Origin: Collinsella sp. | GTDB taxonomy: Bacteria; Actinomycetota; Coriobacteriia; Coriobacteriales; Coriobacteriaceae | Length of the DNA: 64,000 bases | Reading direction: 5' to 3' | Assembly: GCA_018380195.1 (NCBI GenBank) | Contig: JAGZUC010000013.1 | Span: forward strand, 1-64,000 | In this document: positions 27,180 to 35,764 of the stretch, piece by piece | How positions within the stretch are numbered: position 1 is the stretch's first letter | How the letters are laid out: each line of letters opens with the position of its first letter | Position numbers and translations under genes: made by a program | Notes under the pieces: generated by a model | What the model was told of the DNA's origin: nothing | The model's input: the letters and a program-made list of their open reading frames with translations, nothing else | The model's database searches: none

Positions 27180-29545
27180 GGATTCTCAAGCTCTTTAAAA
27201 AGCATATCCTGGCACTGTTCACAGCTATCGTACTCATCGTAATCAGCTGCAACGCCGACCTGGCACTGCCTACCTATATGAGCGATATCGTCGACGTGGG
27301 CGTGCAGCAAGGCGGTATCGCCTCGCCCGTGCCCGACACCATTCGCGCCGAATCGCTCGACGACCTCGAACTCTTTATGAGCGCCAAGGACGCCAAAACT
27401 GTGGAGGCCGTGTTTAGCAATGCGGACAATAACGGCATTCGAACGTACAAGGGCACCGAGGAGGAGCGCGCCGACGGCGGCAAGATTGCCGACATCATGA
27501 GCCTGCCCGAGACCGTCGTGCTCGCCTTCAACCAGGGCATCGACGCCGACTCCATGGGCGACATGACCGGCGCATCCACCGAGGCAAGCGATGGCGGCGC
27601 CGCCCAGGCCATGCCCACCCCCGAGCAGATGGCGGCGATGACGCCCGAGCAGCTCGCCGAGATGCAGCAGAAGGTCGCAGCGGCGCAGAACATGCAAAAG
27701 CAGATTGATGCCGATGGCGGTAAGATCACCATGAAGAGCCTGCGCCTAGGCGTTGAAGGCGGTCTTATCGATCAGGGCAAGCTCGTCGAGGGCGCCAACG
27801 ATATGGCAGACAAAATGGGCTCCATGTCGGGCTCCATCGTCACCCAGCGCGCCGTGAGCTATGTACAGGACGAGTACAAGGCACAGGGCATCGACCCCGC
27901 CGACGTGCAAAACGCCTACCTGGGCCGCATGGCGACCACGATGTTTGGGCTGTGTCTGGTGTCGCTCGTCGCCACCATCCTGACCGGCGCCGTGGCTTCG
28001 CGCACCGCCTGCTCCATCGCCCGCGACCTGCGCCGCGAGACCTTCAACAAGGTTATGCACTTCTCGCCGGCCGAGGTGGGCAAGTTTAGCCAGGCCTCGC
28101 TCATCACCCGCTGCACCAACGACATTCAGCAGATCCAGATGGCCGCAACCCTGTTTATCCGCATGTGCCTGATGGCTCCCGTCATGGGCATCGTCGCCGT
28201 CATGCGCGTCCTGGCCAACCATACCGGCCTGGAGTGGACCATCGCTGTGGCCATCATCGCGGTTTCGGCTGTCGTCGGCGTGCTCATGGGCCTCACCATG
28301 CCCAAGTTCAAAAAGATGCAGAGCTTTGTTGACCGCGTGAACCTTACCGCCCGTGAGCTGCTCGACGGCCTGATGCCCATCCGCTCGTTCAACCGCGAGG
28401 AGCATGAGCTCGAACGTTTTGACAAGGCTTCGCTCGACCTGATGACCACGCAGCTCTACACCAACCGCGCCATGAGCTTTATGATGCCGCTCATGATGCT
28501 CGTCATGAACTGCATCACCGTACTTATCGTCTGGTTTGGCGCGCAGGGCGTATCCGACGGCGTGATGCAGGTCGGCAACATGATGGCGTTTATCTCCTAC
28601 ACCATGCAGATCGTCATGGCGTTTATGATCCTCACCATGGTTTCGGTCATCCTGCCCCGCGCCGAGGTCGCAGCCGAGCGCGTGGAAGAGGTCATCACCT
28701 GCCCCACCAGCATCAACGACCCTGTCTCGCCCAAACTGCCCGCGGCCAGCGCGCCGCGCGGTGAGCTCACCTTCCGCGACGTGAGCTTCCAGTATCCCGA
28801 TGCCCGCGCCGACGTCATCAGCGGCGTAAACTTCACCACGCACGCCGGTCAGATGCTCGGCATCATTGGTTCCACGGGCTCGGGCAAGTCCACACTTGTG
28901 CAGCTGATTCCGCGCCTGTACGACGTCACGGGCGGCAGCATTTCGCTCGACGGCATCGATGTGCGCGATATGACCCTTTCCGAGCTACGCCGCCGCATTG
29001 GCTATATCCCGCAGCAGGGACGCCTGTTCTCGGGCACCGTCGAGAGCAACCTTAAGTTTGCCGGCGACATGGTGAGCGACGAGGACATGTACCGGGCGGC
29101 ACGCATCGCCCAGGCCGAGGACTTTATCGCCGAGCGCGAGGGCGGCTACGACTCCCCCATCAGCCAGGGCGGCTCCAATGTCTCGGGCGGTCAGCGCCAG
29201 CGCCTGGCCATCGCCCGCGCCCTGGCCAAAAAGCCCGAGGTCGTGGTGTTTGATGACTCGTTTAGTGCGCTTGACTACAAGACCGACGCGCGCCTGCGCG
29301 AGGAGCTGGCCAAAAACGTCACCGACGCCGCACTCGTGGTCGTGGCACAACGCATCGCGACCATCATGCACGCCGACCAGATCATCGTACTCGACGACGG
29401 TCACGTAGTGGGCACCGGCACGCACGAGGAGCTGCTGCGCAGCTGCCCGGCGTACCTGGAGATCGCACAGTCACAGCTTTCCGCCGAGGAGCTGGGGCTT
29501 ACCCAAGAAGAAATTGCAGCCGTCATGGAAGGAGGCGAGCGCTAA
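27176..29545 (+). CDS. ABC exporter subunit with degenerate catalytic site
   Basis: A 789-residue fused membrane-ATPase half-transporter of the multidrug/lipid exporter class. Residues about 30-250 contain the first helix and a large extracytoplasmic insert with a PTPEQMAAMTPEQLAEMQQK stretch, followed by five helices and the nucleotide-binding domain: Walker A GSTGSGKST, signature VSGGQRQR, Walker B VVVFDDSFSALD. The residue after the Walker B aspartate is D and not the usual catalytic E, as in the degenerate half of heterodimeric exporters (BmrC/TM287 type). It overlaps marR upstream and its partner downstream (TAATG). Confidence 0.92.
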   Translation: MRILKLFKKHILALFTAIVLIVISCNADLALPTYMSDIVDVGVQQGGIASPVPDTIRAESLDDLELFMSAKDAKTVEAVFSNADNNGIRTYKGTEEERADGGKIADIMSLPETVVLAFNQGIDADSMGDMTGASTEASDGGAAQAMPTPEQMAAMTPEQLAEMQQKVAAAQNMQKQIDADGGKITMKSLRLGVEGGLIDQGKLVEGANDMADKMGSMSGSIVTQRAVSYVQDEYKAQGIDPADVQNAYLGRMATTMFGLCLVSLVATILTGAVASRTACSIARDLRRETFNKVMHFSPAEVGKFSQASLITRCTNDIQQIQMAATLFIRMCLMAPVMGIVAVMRVLANHTGLEWTIAVAIIAVSAVVGVLMGLTMPKFKKMQSFVDRVNLTARELLDGLMPIRSFNREEHELERFDKASLDLMTTQLYTNRAMSFMMPLMMLVMNCITVLIVWFGAQGVSDGVMQVGNMMAFISYTMQIVMAFMILTMVSVILPRAEVAAERVEEVITCPTSINDPVSPKLPAASAPRGELTFRDVSFQYPDARADVISGVNFTTHAGQMLGIIGSTGSGKSTLVQLIPRLYDVTGGSISLDGIDVRDMTLSELRRRIGYIPQQGRLFSGTVESNLKFAGDMVSDEDMYRAARIAQAEDFIAEREGGYDSPISQGGSNVSGGQRQRLAIARALAKKPEVVVFDDSFSALDYKTDARLREELAKNVTDAALVVVAQRIATIMHADQIIVLDDGHVVGTGTHEELLRSCPAYLEIAQSQLSAEELGLTQEEIAAVMEGGER

Positions 29546-31401
29546 TGGCAGACGAGACCAAGACTCAGATTCCCAAGCCCACCCGCCAGCGTGGTCCCAT
29601 GGGCCGCATGGGCGGCATGCGTCGCGGCGAAAAGGCCAAGGACTTTAAGGGCACCATGAGGCAGCTGCTCGGCTATATCGGCCAGCACAAGATTGCCGTG
29701 TTTGCCGCCGTCGCCTTTGCCGTGTGCTCGGTCATCTTTAACATTGTGGGACCCAAGGTGCTCGGCCAGGTTACGACCAAGCTGTTCGAAGGCCTGGTCG
29801 CCAAGGTCAACGGCACCGGCGACGTTGACTTTGACTGGATCGCCAAGACGCTCGGCTTTTTGCTCTGCCTGTATCTGGCGAGCTCTGTCTGCAGCCTGGT
29901 CCAGGGCTGGCTCATGACCGGTGTCACGCAAAAGATCTGCTACCGCATGCGCAAGGAGATCGCAGCCAAGATTGCCGTCGTGCCGATGAGCTACTTCAAT
30001 GGTCACAGCAAGGGCGATGTGCTCAGCCGCATCACCAACGACGTCGACACACTCGGCCAGTCGCTCAACCAGAGCGTGACGCAGCTTATTACGTCCGTCA
30101 CGCAGATTATCGGCGTGCTCGTCATGATGCTGTCGATCAGCCTGCCGCTCGCCGGCGTCACCGTGCTCACGCTGCCGGCCGCCGCGATTATCTTGATGGT
30201 GATGATTCACTTCTCGCAGCCGTACTTCCGCGAGCAGCAGCAGGTCCTGGGCACCGTCAACGGCATTATCGAGGAGGATTTTGCCGGCCAGAACGTCATT
30301 CAGGTGTTCGACCGCGCCGAGGCCTCGATCGAGGAGTTCGACCGCCAAAACGACCGCCTCTTTATTAGTGGCTGGCGTTCGCAGTTCCTGTCGGGCCTGA
30401 TGATGCCGCTTATGAGCTTGGTGGGTAACATGGGCTACGTGGGCGTCGTCGTCGTGGGTGCGCAGCTCGCGCTGACCGGCAATGCCACGCCCGGCGACAT
30501 CCAGAGCTTTATCCAGTACGTTCGCAACTTTACGCAGCCCGTGCAGCAGCTGGGCAACGTGAGCAACACGATGCAGTCGATGGCCGCTGCCACCGAGCGC
30601 GTCTTTGAGTTCCTGGCCGCGCCCGAGGAGGAGCAAAAGACCGACGCGCAGATCCCCGAGAAGCGCCCCGGTCACGTGGAGTTCGACCATGTCAAGTTTG
30701 GCTACACGCCCGACAAGACCATCATCCACGACTTTAGCTGCGAGGCGCAGCCCGGCCAGACCATCGCCATCGTCGGCCCCACCGGCGCCGGCAAGACCAC
30801 GCTCATCAAGCTGCTGCAGCGCTTTTACGACGTGGACGGCGGTTCGCTGCGCGTCGAGGGCGTCGACGTGCGCGACTGGGACCGCGCGGCGCTGCGCGGC
30901 GAGTTTGCCATGGTGCTGCAGGACACCTGGCTGTTTAACGGCACCATCCGCGAGAACATCCGCTACGGACGCCCCGATGCAAGCGATGCCGAGGTCGAGG
31001 CCGCTGCACGCGCCGCACGCTGCGACCACTTTATCCATACGCTCGCCGGCGGCTACGACTTTATGATCAACGAGGAGGGCACTAACCTGTCGCAGGGTCA
31101 GCGCCAGCTCGTGACCATCGCCCGTGCCATTTTGGCCGACCGTCCGGCGCTGATTTTGGACGAGGCGACCTCCAACGTTGACACTCGTACCGAGGAGCTT
31201 ATTCAGCGTGCCATGGATGCGCTGATGCAGGGCCGCACCAGCTTTGTTATCGCACATCGCCTGTCCACGATCCGCAACGCCGACGTGATCTTGGTAATTC
31301 GCGACGGCGACATCGTCGAGAAGGGCACGCACGACGAGCTGCTCGCCCAGGGCGGCTTCTACGCCGACCTGTACAACTCGCAGTTCGACGAGGCGGCGTA
31401 A
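29545..31401 (+). CDS. ABC exporter subunit, catalytically complete half
   Basis: The 618-residue partner of the upstream exporter. It has six predicted membrane helices, then Walker A GPTGAGKTT, signature LSQGQRQL, Walker B LILDEATSNVD with the catalytic glutamate, and the switch histidine in FVIAHRLST. Its ATG shares one base with the upstream stop codon. The pair should form a heterodimer with one canonical and one degenerate ATP site, exporting drugs or lipids under MarR control. The substrate is unknown. Confidence 0.93.
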   Translation: MADETKTQIPKPTRQRGPMGRMGGMRRGEKAKDFKGTMRQLLGYIGQHKIAVFAAVAFAVCSVIFNIVGPKVLGQVTTKLFEGLVAKVNGTGDVDFDWIAKTLGFLLCLYLASSVCSLVQGWLMTGVTQKICYRMRKEIAAKIAVVPMSYFNGHSKGDVLSRITNDVDTLGQSLNQSVTQLITSVTQIIGVLVMMLSISLPLAGVTVLTLPAAAIILMVMIHFSQPYFREQQQVLGTVNGIIEEDFAGQNVIQVFDRAEASIEEFDRQNDRLFISGWRSQFLSGLMMPLMSLVGNMGYVGVVVVGAQLALTGNATPGDIQSFIQYVRNFTQPVQQLGNVSNTMQSMAAATERVFEFLAAPEEEQKTDAQIPEKRPGHVEFDHVKFGYTPDKTIIHDFSCEAQPGQTIAIVGPTGAGKTTLIKLLQRFYDVDGGSLRVEGVDVRDWDRAALRGEFAMVLQDTWLFNGTIRENIRYGRPDASDAEVEAAARAARCDHFIHTLAGGYDFMINEEGTNLSQGQRQLVTIARAILADRPALILDEATSNVDTRTEELIQRAMDALMQGRTSFVIAHRLSTIRNADVILVIRDGDIVEKGTHDELLAQGGFYADLYNSQFDEAA

Positions 31402-31433
31402 ATTCTGCCGCAGGGAACGAATAACGCCCGAGA

Positions 31434-31463
31434 ACGGGGGCGCAGGGCAACCTGCGCCCCCGT
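31434..31463 (+). terminator. exporter operon terminator
   Basis: A 13-base perfect stem (ACGGGGGCGCAGG with its complement) around GCAA is followed by TTTTGTTTTG. It lies 32 bases after the stop of the second exporter gene. This is a strong Rho-independent terminator. Confidence 0.9.
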
Positions 31464-31522
31464 TTTTGTTTTGCAGCCCTCGAAGCGCCTTCCCTGAGAC
31501 CTCATTGACGGCGTTTTCCAGA

Positions 31523-31760
31523 CCCCGTGGGCAAAAAAGAGCAAATATGAGTACTGTTACCTTTTTAGTAACAGCCAAAACCGCCTCAAATGACCTCTTT
31601 GCGGCTTCTATACGCCTTCAAATTAATCAAAACGCCCGTTAGTATGCTTCTGTGTGCCAACGTTAATGAACATATTTGTTGTTGTGTCTATTATCTTGTA
31701 AGCTCGATATGAGACTACGCCAGCAACAGTACTCATATTTGCCATTTTTTGCCCACGGGG
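31523..31760. mobile_element. MITE-like element with 36-base terminal inverted repeats
   Basis: The ends 31523-31558 and 31725-31760 are reverse complements at 34 of 36 positions (ends CCCCGTGGGCAAAAAA). They flank about 166 bases of noticeably A+T-richer sequence with no gene. The layout resembles a non-autonomous miniature element, but I see no clear target-site duplication and no transposase in the window. It sits between the exporter terminator and the DAHP synthase gene. Confidence 0.65.
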
Positions 31761-31846
31761 TATGCCGCAGAAGATCCAACTTGCTCTAGCGTGCCGTACG
31801 CCGACCCCCCTTCCGGCGAGTGCCGACATTTTCCCAGATAAAACCG

Positions 31847-31873
31847 ACCAAAATAAACCTGTCCCTTTTTGGT
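31847..31873. repeat. TGTCC-loop hairpin upstream of DAHP synthase
   Basis: ACCAAAA (31847-31853) pairs with TTTTGGT (31867-31873) around a loop with AACCTGTCCC. It matches the unit at 3851-3875. It lies about 100 bases before the DAHP synthase start, possibly in the leader. Confidence 0.55.
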
Positions 31874-31977
31874 AGGTTTCGGGGTAGCAAGGGCTTGCAC
31901 TTTAGCGTGCGACAGCGGATAATGCCGAGCATTCGACAATACGCTTATTGCTCTTTCTATAGATTGAGGAGGCCCCT

Positions 31978-33009
31978 ATGGCCATGGAATTCAAACGCAA
32001 GTTGCCAATCCCCATGGAGATCCGCAAGGAAATGCCGCTTTCTGCCGAGCTTACCGCCAAAAAGCAGGCATTTGACGCCGAGGTCGCCAAAGTCTTTACC
32101 GGCGAGGACGCACGCAAGGTGCTCATCATCGGCCCGTGCTCTGCCGACCGCGAGGATTCGGTACTTGAGTACATGAACCGACTGGCCAAGACCGCCGAGG
32201 AGGTCAAGGACAAGCTCATCATCATTCCGCGCGTCTACACCAATAAGCCGCGCACCAAGGGCACCGGCTACAAGGGCCTTCTGCACAACCCCAACCCCGA
32301 GGCTCCCGACGACCTGCTCGAGGGCGTCAAGGCCATCCGCCATATGCACCTGCGTGTTATTGAGGAAACGGGCTTCTTCACCGCCGACGAGATGCTCTAT
32401 CCGTCCAACTACCAATACCTCGTTGACCTGCTGAGCTATGTTGCCGTGGGCGCACGCTCGGTCGAAAACCAGGAGCATCGTCTGGTGTCGAGCGGCATTT
32501 CGGTACCCGTCGGCATGAAGAATCCCACTGCTGGCTCTACCACCGTTATGCTCAACTCCATTTACGCCGCGCAGGCGCACCAGAGCTTCATCTTCCGCAA
32601 CTGGGAGGTCGAGTGCGACGGCAATCCGCTCGCGCACGCAGTTATGCGTGGCTACATCGGTCTCGATGGGCGCACCTACCCCAACTACCACTACGAACAC
32701 CTGGAACGTCTGGCCGAGCGCTATACCGAGCACGCCGGCTATGCCAATCCGGCAGCGGTCATCGACTGCAACCACGACAACTCGGGCAAGCGTCCGCTGG
32801 AGCAATATCGCATTTGCAAGGAGGTGCTCGACAGCTGCCGCCGCAACGAGTCCATCTCTAAGCTGGTCAAGGGCTTTATGATCGAGTCCTACCTGGAAGA
32901 CGGCAACCAGCCGGTCGACGGCGGCGTCTTTGGCAAGTCGATCACCGACCCGTGTCTGGGCTGGGAAAAGACCGACTACCTCATCCACGAGATCGCGGAA
33001 CGTATTTAG
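31978..33009 (+). CDS. 3-deoxy-7-phosphoheptulonate synthase (DAHP synthase, type I)
   Basis: Condenses phosphoenolpyruvate and erythrose-4-phosphate, the first step to aromatic amino acids. The 343-residue protein is of the AroF/AroG/AroH class: VLIIGPCSADRED near residue 48 with the metal cysteine, IPRVYTNKPRTKGTGYKG for PEP binding, GARSVENQEHR, VGMKNPTAGS, and DCNHDNSGK with a metal histidine. GAGGAGG lies five bases before its ATG. Which aromatic amino acid inhibits it cannot be told. It is alone, followed by two hairpins. Confidence 0.94.
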   Translation: MAMEFKRKLPIPMEIRKEMPLSAELTAKKQAFDAEVAKVFTGEDARKVLIIGPCSADREDSVLEYMNRLAKTAEEVKDKLIIIPRVYTNKPRTKGTGYKGLLHNPNPEAPDDLLEGVKAIRHMHLRVIEETGFFTADEMLYPSNYQYLVDLLSYVAVGARSVENQEHRLVSSGISVPVGMKNPTAGSTTVMLNSIYAAQAHQSFIFRNWEVECDGNPLAHAVMRGYIGLDGRTYPNYHYEHLERLAERYTEHAGYANPAAVIDCNHDNSGKRPLEQYRICKEVLDSCRRNESISKLVKGFMIESYLEDGNQPVDGGVFGKSITDPCLGWEKTDYLIHEIAERI

Positions 33010-33036
33010 TTACGCGGTTTTACCAAACCGCGTAAC
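33009..33036 (+). terminator. hairpin at the DAHP synthase stop
   Basis: GTTACGCGGTTT (33009-33020) pairs perfectly with AAACCGCGTAAC (33025-33036) around TACC. The stem starts on the last base of the stop codon. No U-tract follows, so it may be a processing or stability hairpin, with the next hairpin as terminator. Confidence 0.6.
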
Positions 33037-33064
33037 GGCTCGACGCTGCGCGGGCCGCACCTGT

Positions 33065-33222
33065 ACAATCTGACGTTCAACTTCAAGGGCGCGACCAGAA
33101 GGTCAGCGCCCTTTCGTTTCACGTCACCTTGTCTCAAATGCGACCCGCTCGCTATCCGTCCTCTACCTGCGGCGTTGTCTTGCTCCGGATGCGGCAGTTA
33201 GGGACGTTCCTTTTCTAGTCAT
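33065..33222 (+). repeat. copy of the lacC 3' end and terminator region
   Basis: Bases 33065-33153 match the reverse complement of 49266-49354 at 88 of 89 positions; weaker similarity continues to about 33222. In the 49-kb copy the block begins in the last codons of lacC (ACA ATC TGA). It includes a terminator-like hairpin at 33085-33113 (AAGGGCGC-GACC-AGAA-GGTC-AGCGCCCTT), which can serve the DAHP synthase gene. The rest of the 532-base spacer holds the inverted repeats listed next. Confidence 0.85.
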
Positions 33223-33270
33223 TGGGGACGTTCTTGTTTGACTAGTCGTTTAAGAACGTCCCCAACGACT
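33217..33270. repeat. inverted repeat GGGGACGTTCTT
   Basis: Arms 33217-33235 and 33252-33270 pair with a single mismatch around a loop that contains the palindrome GACTAGTC. The right flank (GTCCCCAACGACTACC, then GAGTTGCC) resembles 53752-53785 (GTCCCCAATGACTATC, then GAGTTGCG). Confidence 0.6.
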
Positions 33271-33319
33271 ACCCGGGGGAGTTGCCTTACCTCGTGGCGG
33301 TCTTCTAGCAGAAAAACCG

Positions 33320-33436
33320 AGTGAGTAGGCTTTTTGCAGGAGGCCAAGCATGCCCCAAAACGCCACAGCTCTGACCTGCAGTTTTATAGATCATTTGTCG
33401 CGATGTGCTCGGCAAGTTCAAAAAAGTCTACTCACT
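33320..33436. repeat. inverted repeat AGTGAGTAGG
   Basis: AGTGAGTAGGCTTTTT (33320-33335) pairs with AAAAAGTCTACTCACT (33421-33436) at 15 of 16 positions. Inside lies GCATGCCCCAAAA, related to the hairpin loops at 26532-26662. Confidence 0.55.
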
Positions 33437-33468
33437 TGCATCCGAAACGCACCAGATAGGCAAAAATA

Positions 33469-33504
33469 ACCGCCGCAAGAGGTCCCCAGCCCCTTCGCGG
33501 CGGT
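33469..33504 (-). terminator. terminator of the BceAB-like operon
   Basis: ACCGCCGC (33469-33476) pairs with GCGGCGGT (33497-33504), extended by an inner AAGAGG/CCCCTT; on the minus strand TATTTTTG follows. It lies 38 bases after the permease stop. Confidence 0.85.
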
Positions 33505-33541
33505 CACACGCCTCTGGTTTTGCGACCGTTTTGCCCGCTTG

Positions 33542-35764
33542 TTATTCGCTGTAGCGGGTAGCGATGGCGGCTTGTACCATGCCGGTGCTCATGAGGTAGG
33601 TCACCAGGAAGTAACCACCATAGGCTGCCAGGAAGATCGCGCAGGTGAGGCCCACGGTGCCGCCTATGCTCATGTTGCCGAACGTGCTCACCAGCTCGAT
33701 GATCACCTTGAGCGCCACAAAGGAGTGAGCCAGCCCCACTGCCAGCGGGAACAGGAAGAATACCGCTTGCTGCGCCATCACCGAATGGCGGATCTGGCGG
33801 TCGTCACAGCCGATCTGTGCCAGCACACGATAGCTGCGGCTGCCGTCGGCCACATTGGAGAGCTGCTGGATCGACAGTATCGCCGCGCACGCAACGACCA
33901 GTACAAAGCCAATGTAGATGGCCAAATAGCTAATCATGCCGTTCATCTGCGCCGCCTGCGTGTACATCTCGGAGCGTGTAATGAAGATTCCCCACGACCC
34001 CGGCTCCTTGCCGTCAACGAGCAGATTGTCGAGCACCGTGTATTTAATGCTCTCGTCTGCCTCAGTCGTATCCATCCCCTGTTTGTAGTTAACGAGTAGG
34101 CTACTGGAATACGGCTGCAGCTTAAGCTGGGACAACAGCTCGTCGGCAACGACGACGGTACCCGGATTACTGCTCATCGCCGAGATGGCGATGGCCGCCG
34201 TGTCCTTGTCCGACTTATCGGTTGCGGGCTTGAGCTCATGCCCGCCCAAGGTGAGGGTATGGCCGCCGGCCATGTATTTGGTGTACAGGTCGCCCAGATC
34301 ACCGCCCATATCACACGTAAGCAAGTACTGGTCGAGGCCAATGCTCACTGGCTCCTCGCCCATCATCTGGCGCAGTTTGTTGTACTGGCTCGCCGGCGTC
34401 ACAAACAGGCCCATCGTATCGGCATTGCTACCCCCGAACGCCTTGGGAAGCTTTTCGCCCATGGTCTTGCACATCTCACTTGGAGTCACCGAAGGATCCG
34501 AGCCGCCAAGCGGGTAACTCAGATACGAATCGATCTGCACATGCTCACCGGCAACATCGGCGATACTGACCTTCTTGCCGGTCTCGTCGTTGTTGTCCGC
34601 CGACTTGCCCTTACGATCGCCGTGCCATGGATCGCCGTGCCATGCGGAGTACAAATCGACCGTACTATCGGCCAGCACCATGCGATCGGCCTCAGACGGA
34701 TTGACATACTCCTTGTAGTAGTCGAGCGTTTCGGGCGTGTAATAGATATACGTCTGCGACATGTCGGCCGGCGTATAGCGCTCCAGATTCTCATTCATCA
34801 CGTTGGCGATCGACATACCGCACGTCACCGAGGTAATGGCGAGGAACAGAATCATCGCGATGACGCCCATCGAAAAGCACACCGTATTGACCTTGGCCGA
34901 AAGCTGACGCACGGTAAACATATTGAGGCCGCGCCAATACACGCTGCGCAGGCTCTGCAGCAGCTTGATGAGCATGCCCGAGAGTCCCCAGAACAGGGCA
35001 AAGGTGCCCACGGTAACCATAGCGGTCGTAATACCAAACTGGTTCATGGCCTCTTGCAGCTTGCTGTCCGTCGCGGTTAGCGGGAACCCATCACGTAGCA
35101 GACGGTAATAGGCCACGCCCACAAGCACCACGCCCACGGCAAAGATGGCAATTGCGATCCAGGGGTTGCGTGTCTTGATGCTCTCGTTGCGACGCTCGGC
35201 ACCCATAAGCTCGATAAGTTTGGTACGACGCACGGCGCGAAGGTTCAGCAGTAGCGTGAGCACAAACATTACGAGCATGCAGGCAAGGGTCAGATTGAAC
35301 GCATGCACCGAGAAAAAGAAGTGGAAATTGGCAATCTGTGTCTTAAAAAGCGAGGCCGTAAAGAACGTCATGAGCTGGGAGAGTCCCACACCCAGCACAA
35401 TGCCGGCGACAAAGGCCACGACCGATACTATCACGGTCTCGAGCGCCATGATCGTGGCGACGCGCCCGCGCCCCATGCCGAGCACCTGGTACAGGCCAAA
35501 CTCCTTCTTGCGGCGTTTCATGATGAAGTTATTGGCATACACCATCAAAAAGGCCATGACACCGGCCAAAAAGTACGTCAGGTCGCCGAGTATGCTGCCC
35601 ATAACCTGCGCCAAGCCCTCTTCATCGATGCCGGCGATGTCGACCTGCATCGAGATGGTGTTAAAGGCATAGAAGACCGTGACGCCCAGGGTGAGCGTCA
35701 AAAGGTAGACGAGGTAGTCGCGGCCGGCGCGGCGGACGTTGCCCCAAGCGAGTTTACAGAGCAT
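33542..35764 (-). CDS. BceB-like ABC transporter permease
   Basis: A 740-residue FtsX-type permease with about ten membrane helices: an N-terminal helix (VYLLTLTLGVTVFYAF), a block at roughly 50-240, a large extracytoplasmic domain (about 330-600), and a C-terminal block. This is the BceB/VraG arrangement that removes cell-wall-active peptides from their targets. The ATG at 35764 overlaps the ATPase stop by 11 bases. Unlike typical Bce systems, no BceRS two-component pair is adjacent, so how it is induced is not visible. Confidence 0.88.
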   Translation of the reverse strand: MLCKLAWGNVRRAGRDYLVYLLTLTLGVTVFYAFNTISMQVDIAGIDEEGLAQVMGSILGDLTYFLAGVMAFLMVYANNFIMKRRKKEFGLYQVLGMGRGRVATIMALETVIVSVVAFVAGIVLGVGLSQLMTFFTASLFKTQIANFHFFFSVHAFNLTLACMLVMFVLTLLLNLRAVRRTKLIELMGAERRNESIKTRNPWIAIAIFAVGVVLVGVAYYRLLRDGFPLTATDSKLQEAMNQFGITTAMVTVGTFALFWGLSGMLIKLLQSLRSVYWRGLNMFTVRQLSAKVNTVCFSMGVIAMILFLAITSVTCGMSIANVMNENLERYTPADMSQTYIYYTPETLDYYKEYVNPSEADRMVLADSTVDLYSAWHGDPWHGDRKGKSADNNDETGKKVSIADVAGEHVQIDSYLSYPLGGSDPSVTPSEMCKTMGEKLPKAFGGSNADTMGLFVTPASQYNKLRQMMGEEPVSIGLDQYLLTCDMGGDLGDLYTKYMAGGHTLTLGGHELKPATDKSDKDTAAIAISAMSSNPGTVVVADELLSQLKLQPYSSSLLVNYKQGMDTTEADESIKYTVLDNLLVDGKEPGSWGIFITRSEMYTQAAQMNGMISYLAIYIGFVLVVACAAILSIQQLSNVADGSRSYRVLAQIGCDDRQIRHSVMAQQAVFFLFPLAVGLAHSFVALKVIIELVSTFGNMSIGGTVGLTCAIFLAAYGGYFLVTYLMSTGMVQAAIATRYSE

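Noticed and set aside
29542..31578. 678-codon open frame antisense to the second ABC exporter gene
   Set aside because: It is a shadow of the ABC gene, with an Ala/His/Val-rich translation and no domain motifs.
31402..31977. A riboswitch or T-box before DAHP synthase
   Set aside because: I looked for a specifier loop, an antiterminator pair or a leader peptide rich in aromatic codons and saw none; the spacer is explained by a terminator, the MITE-like element and a small hairpin.
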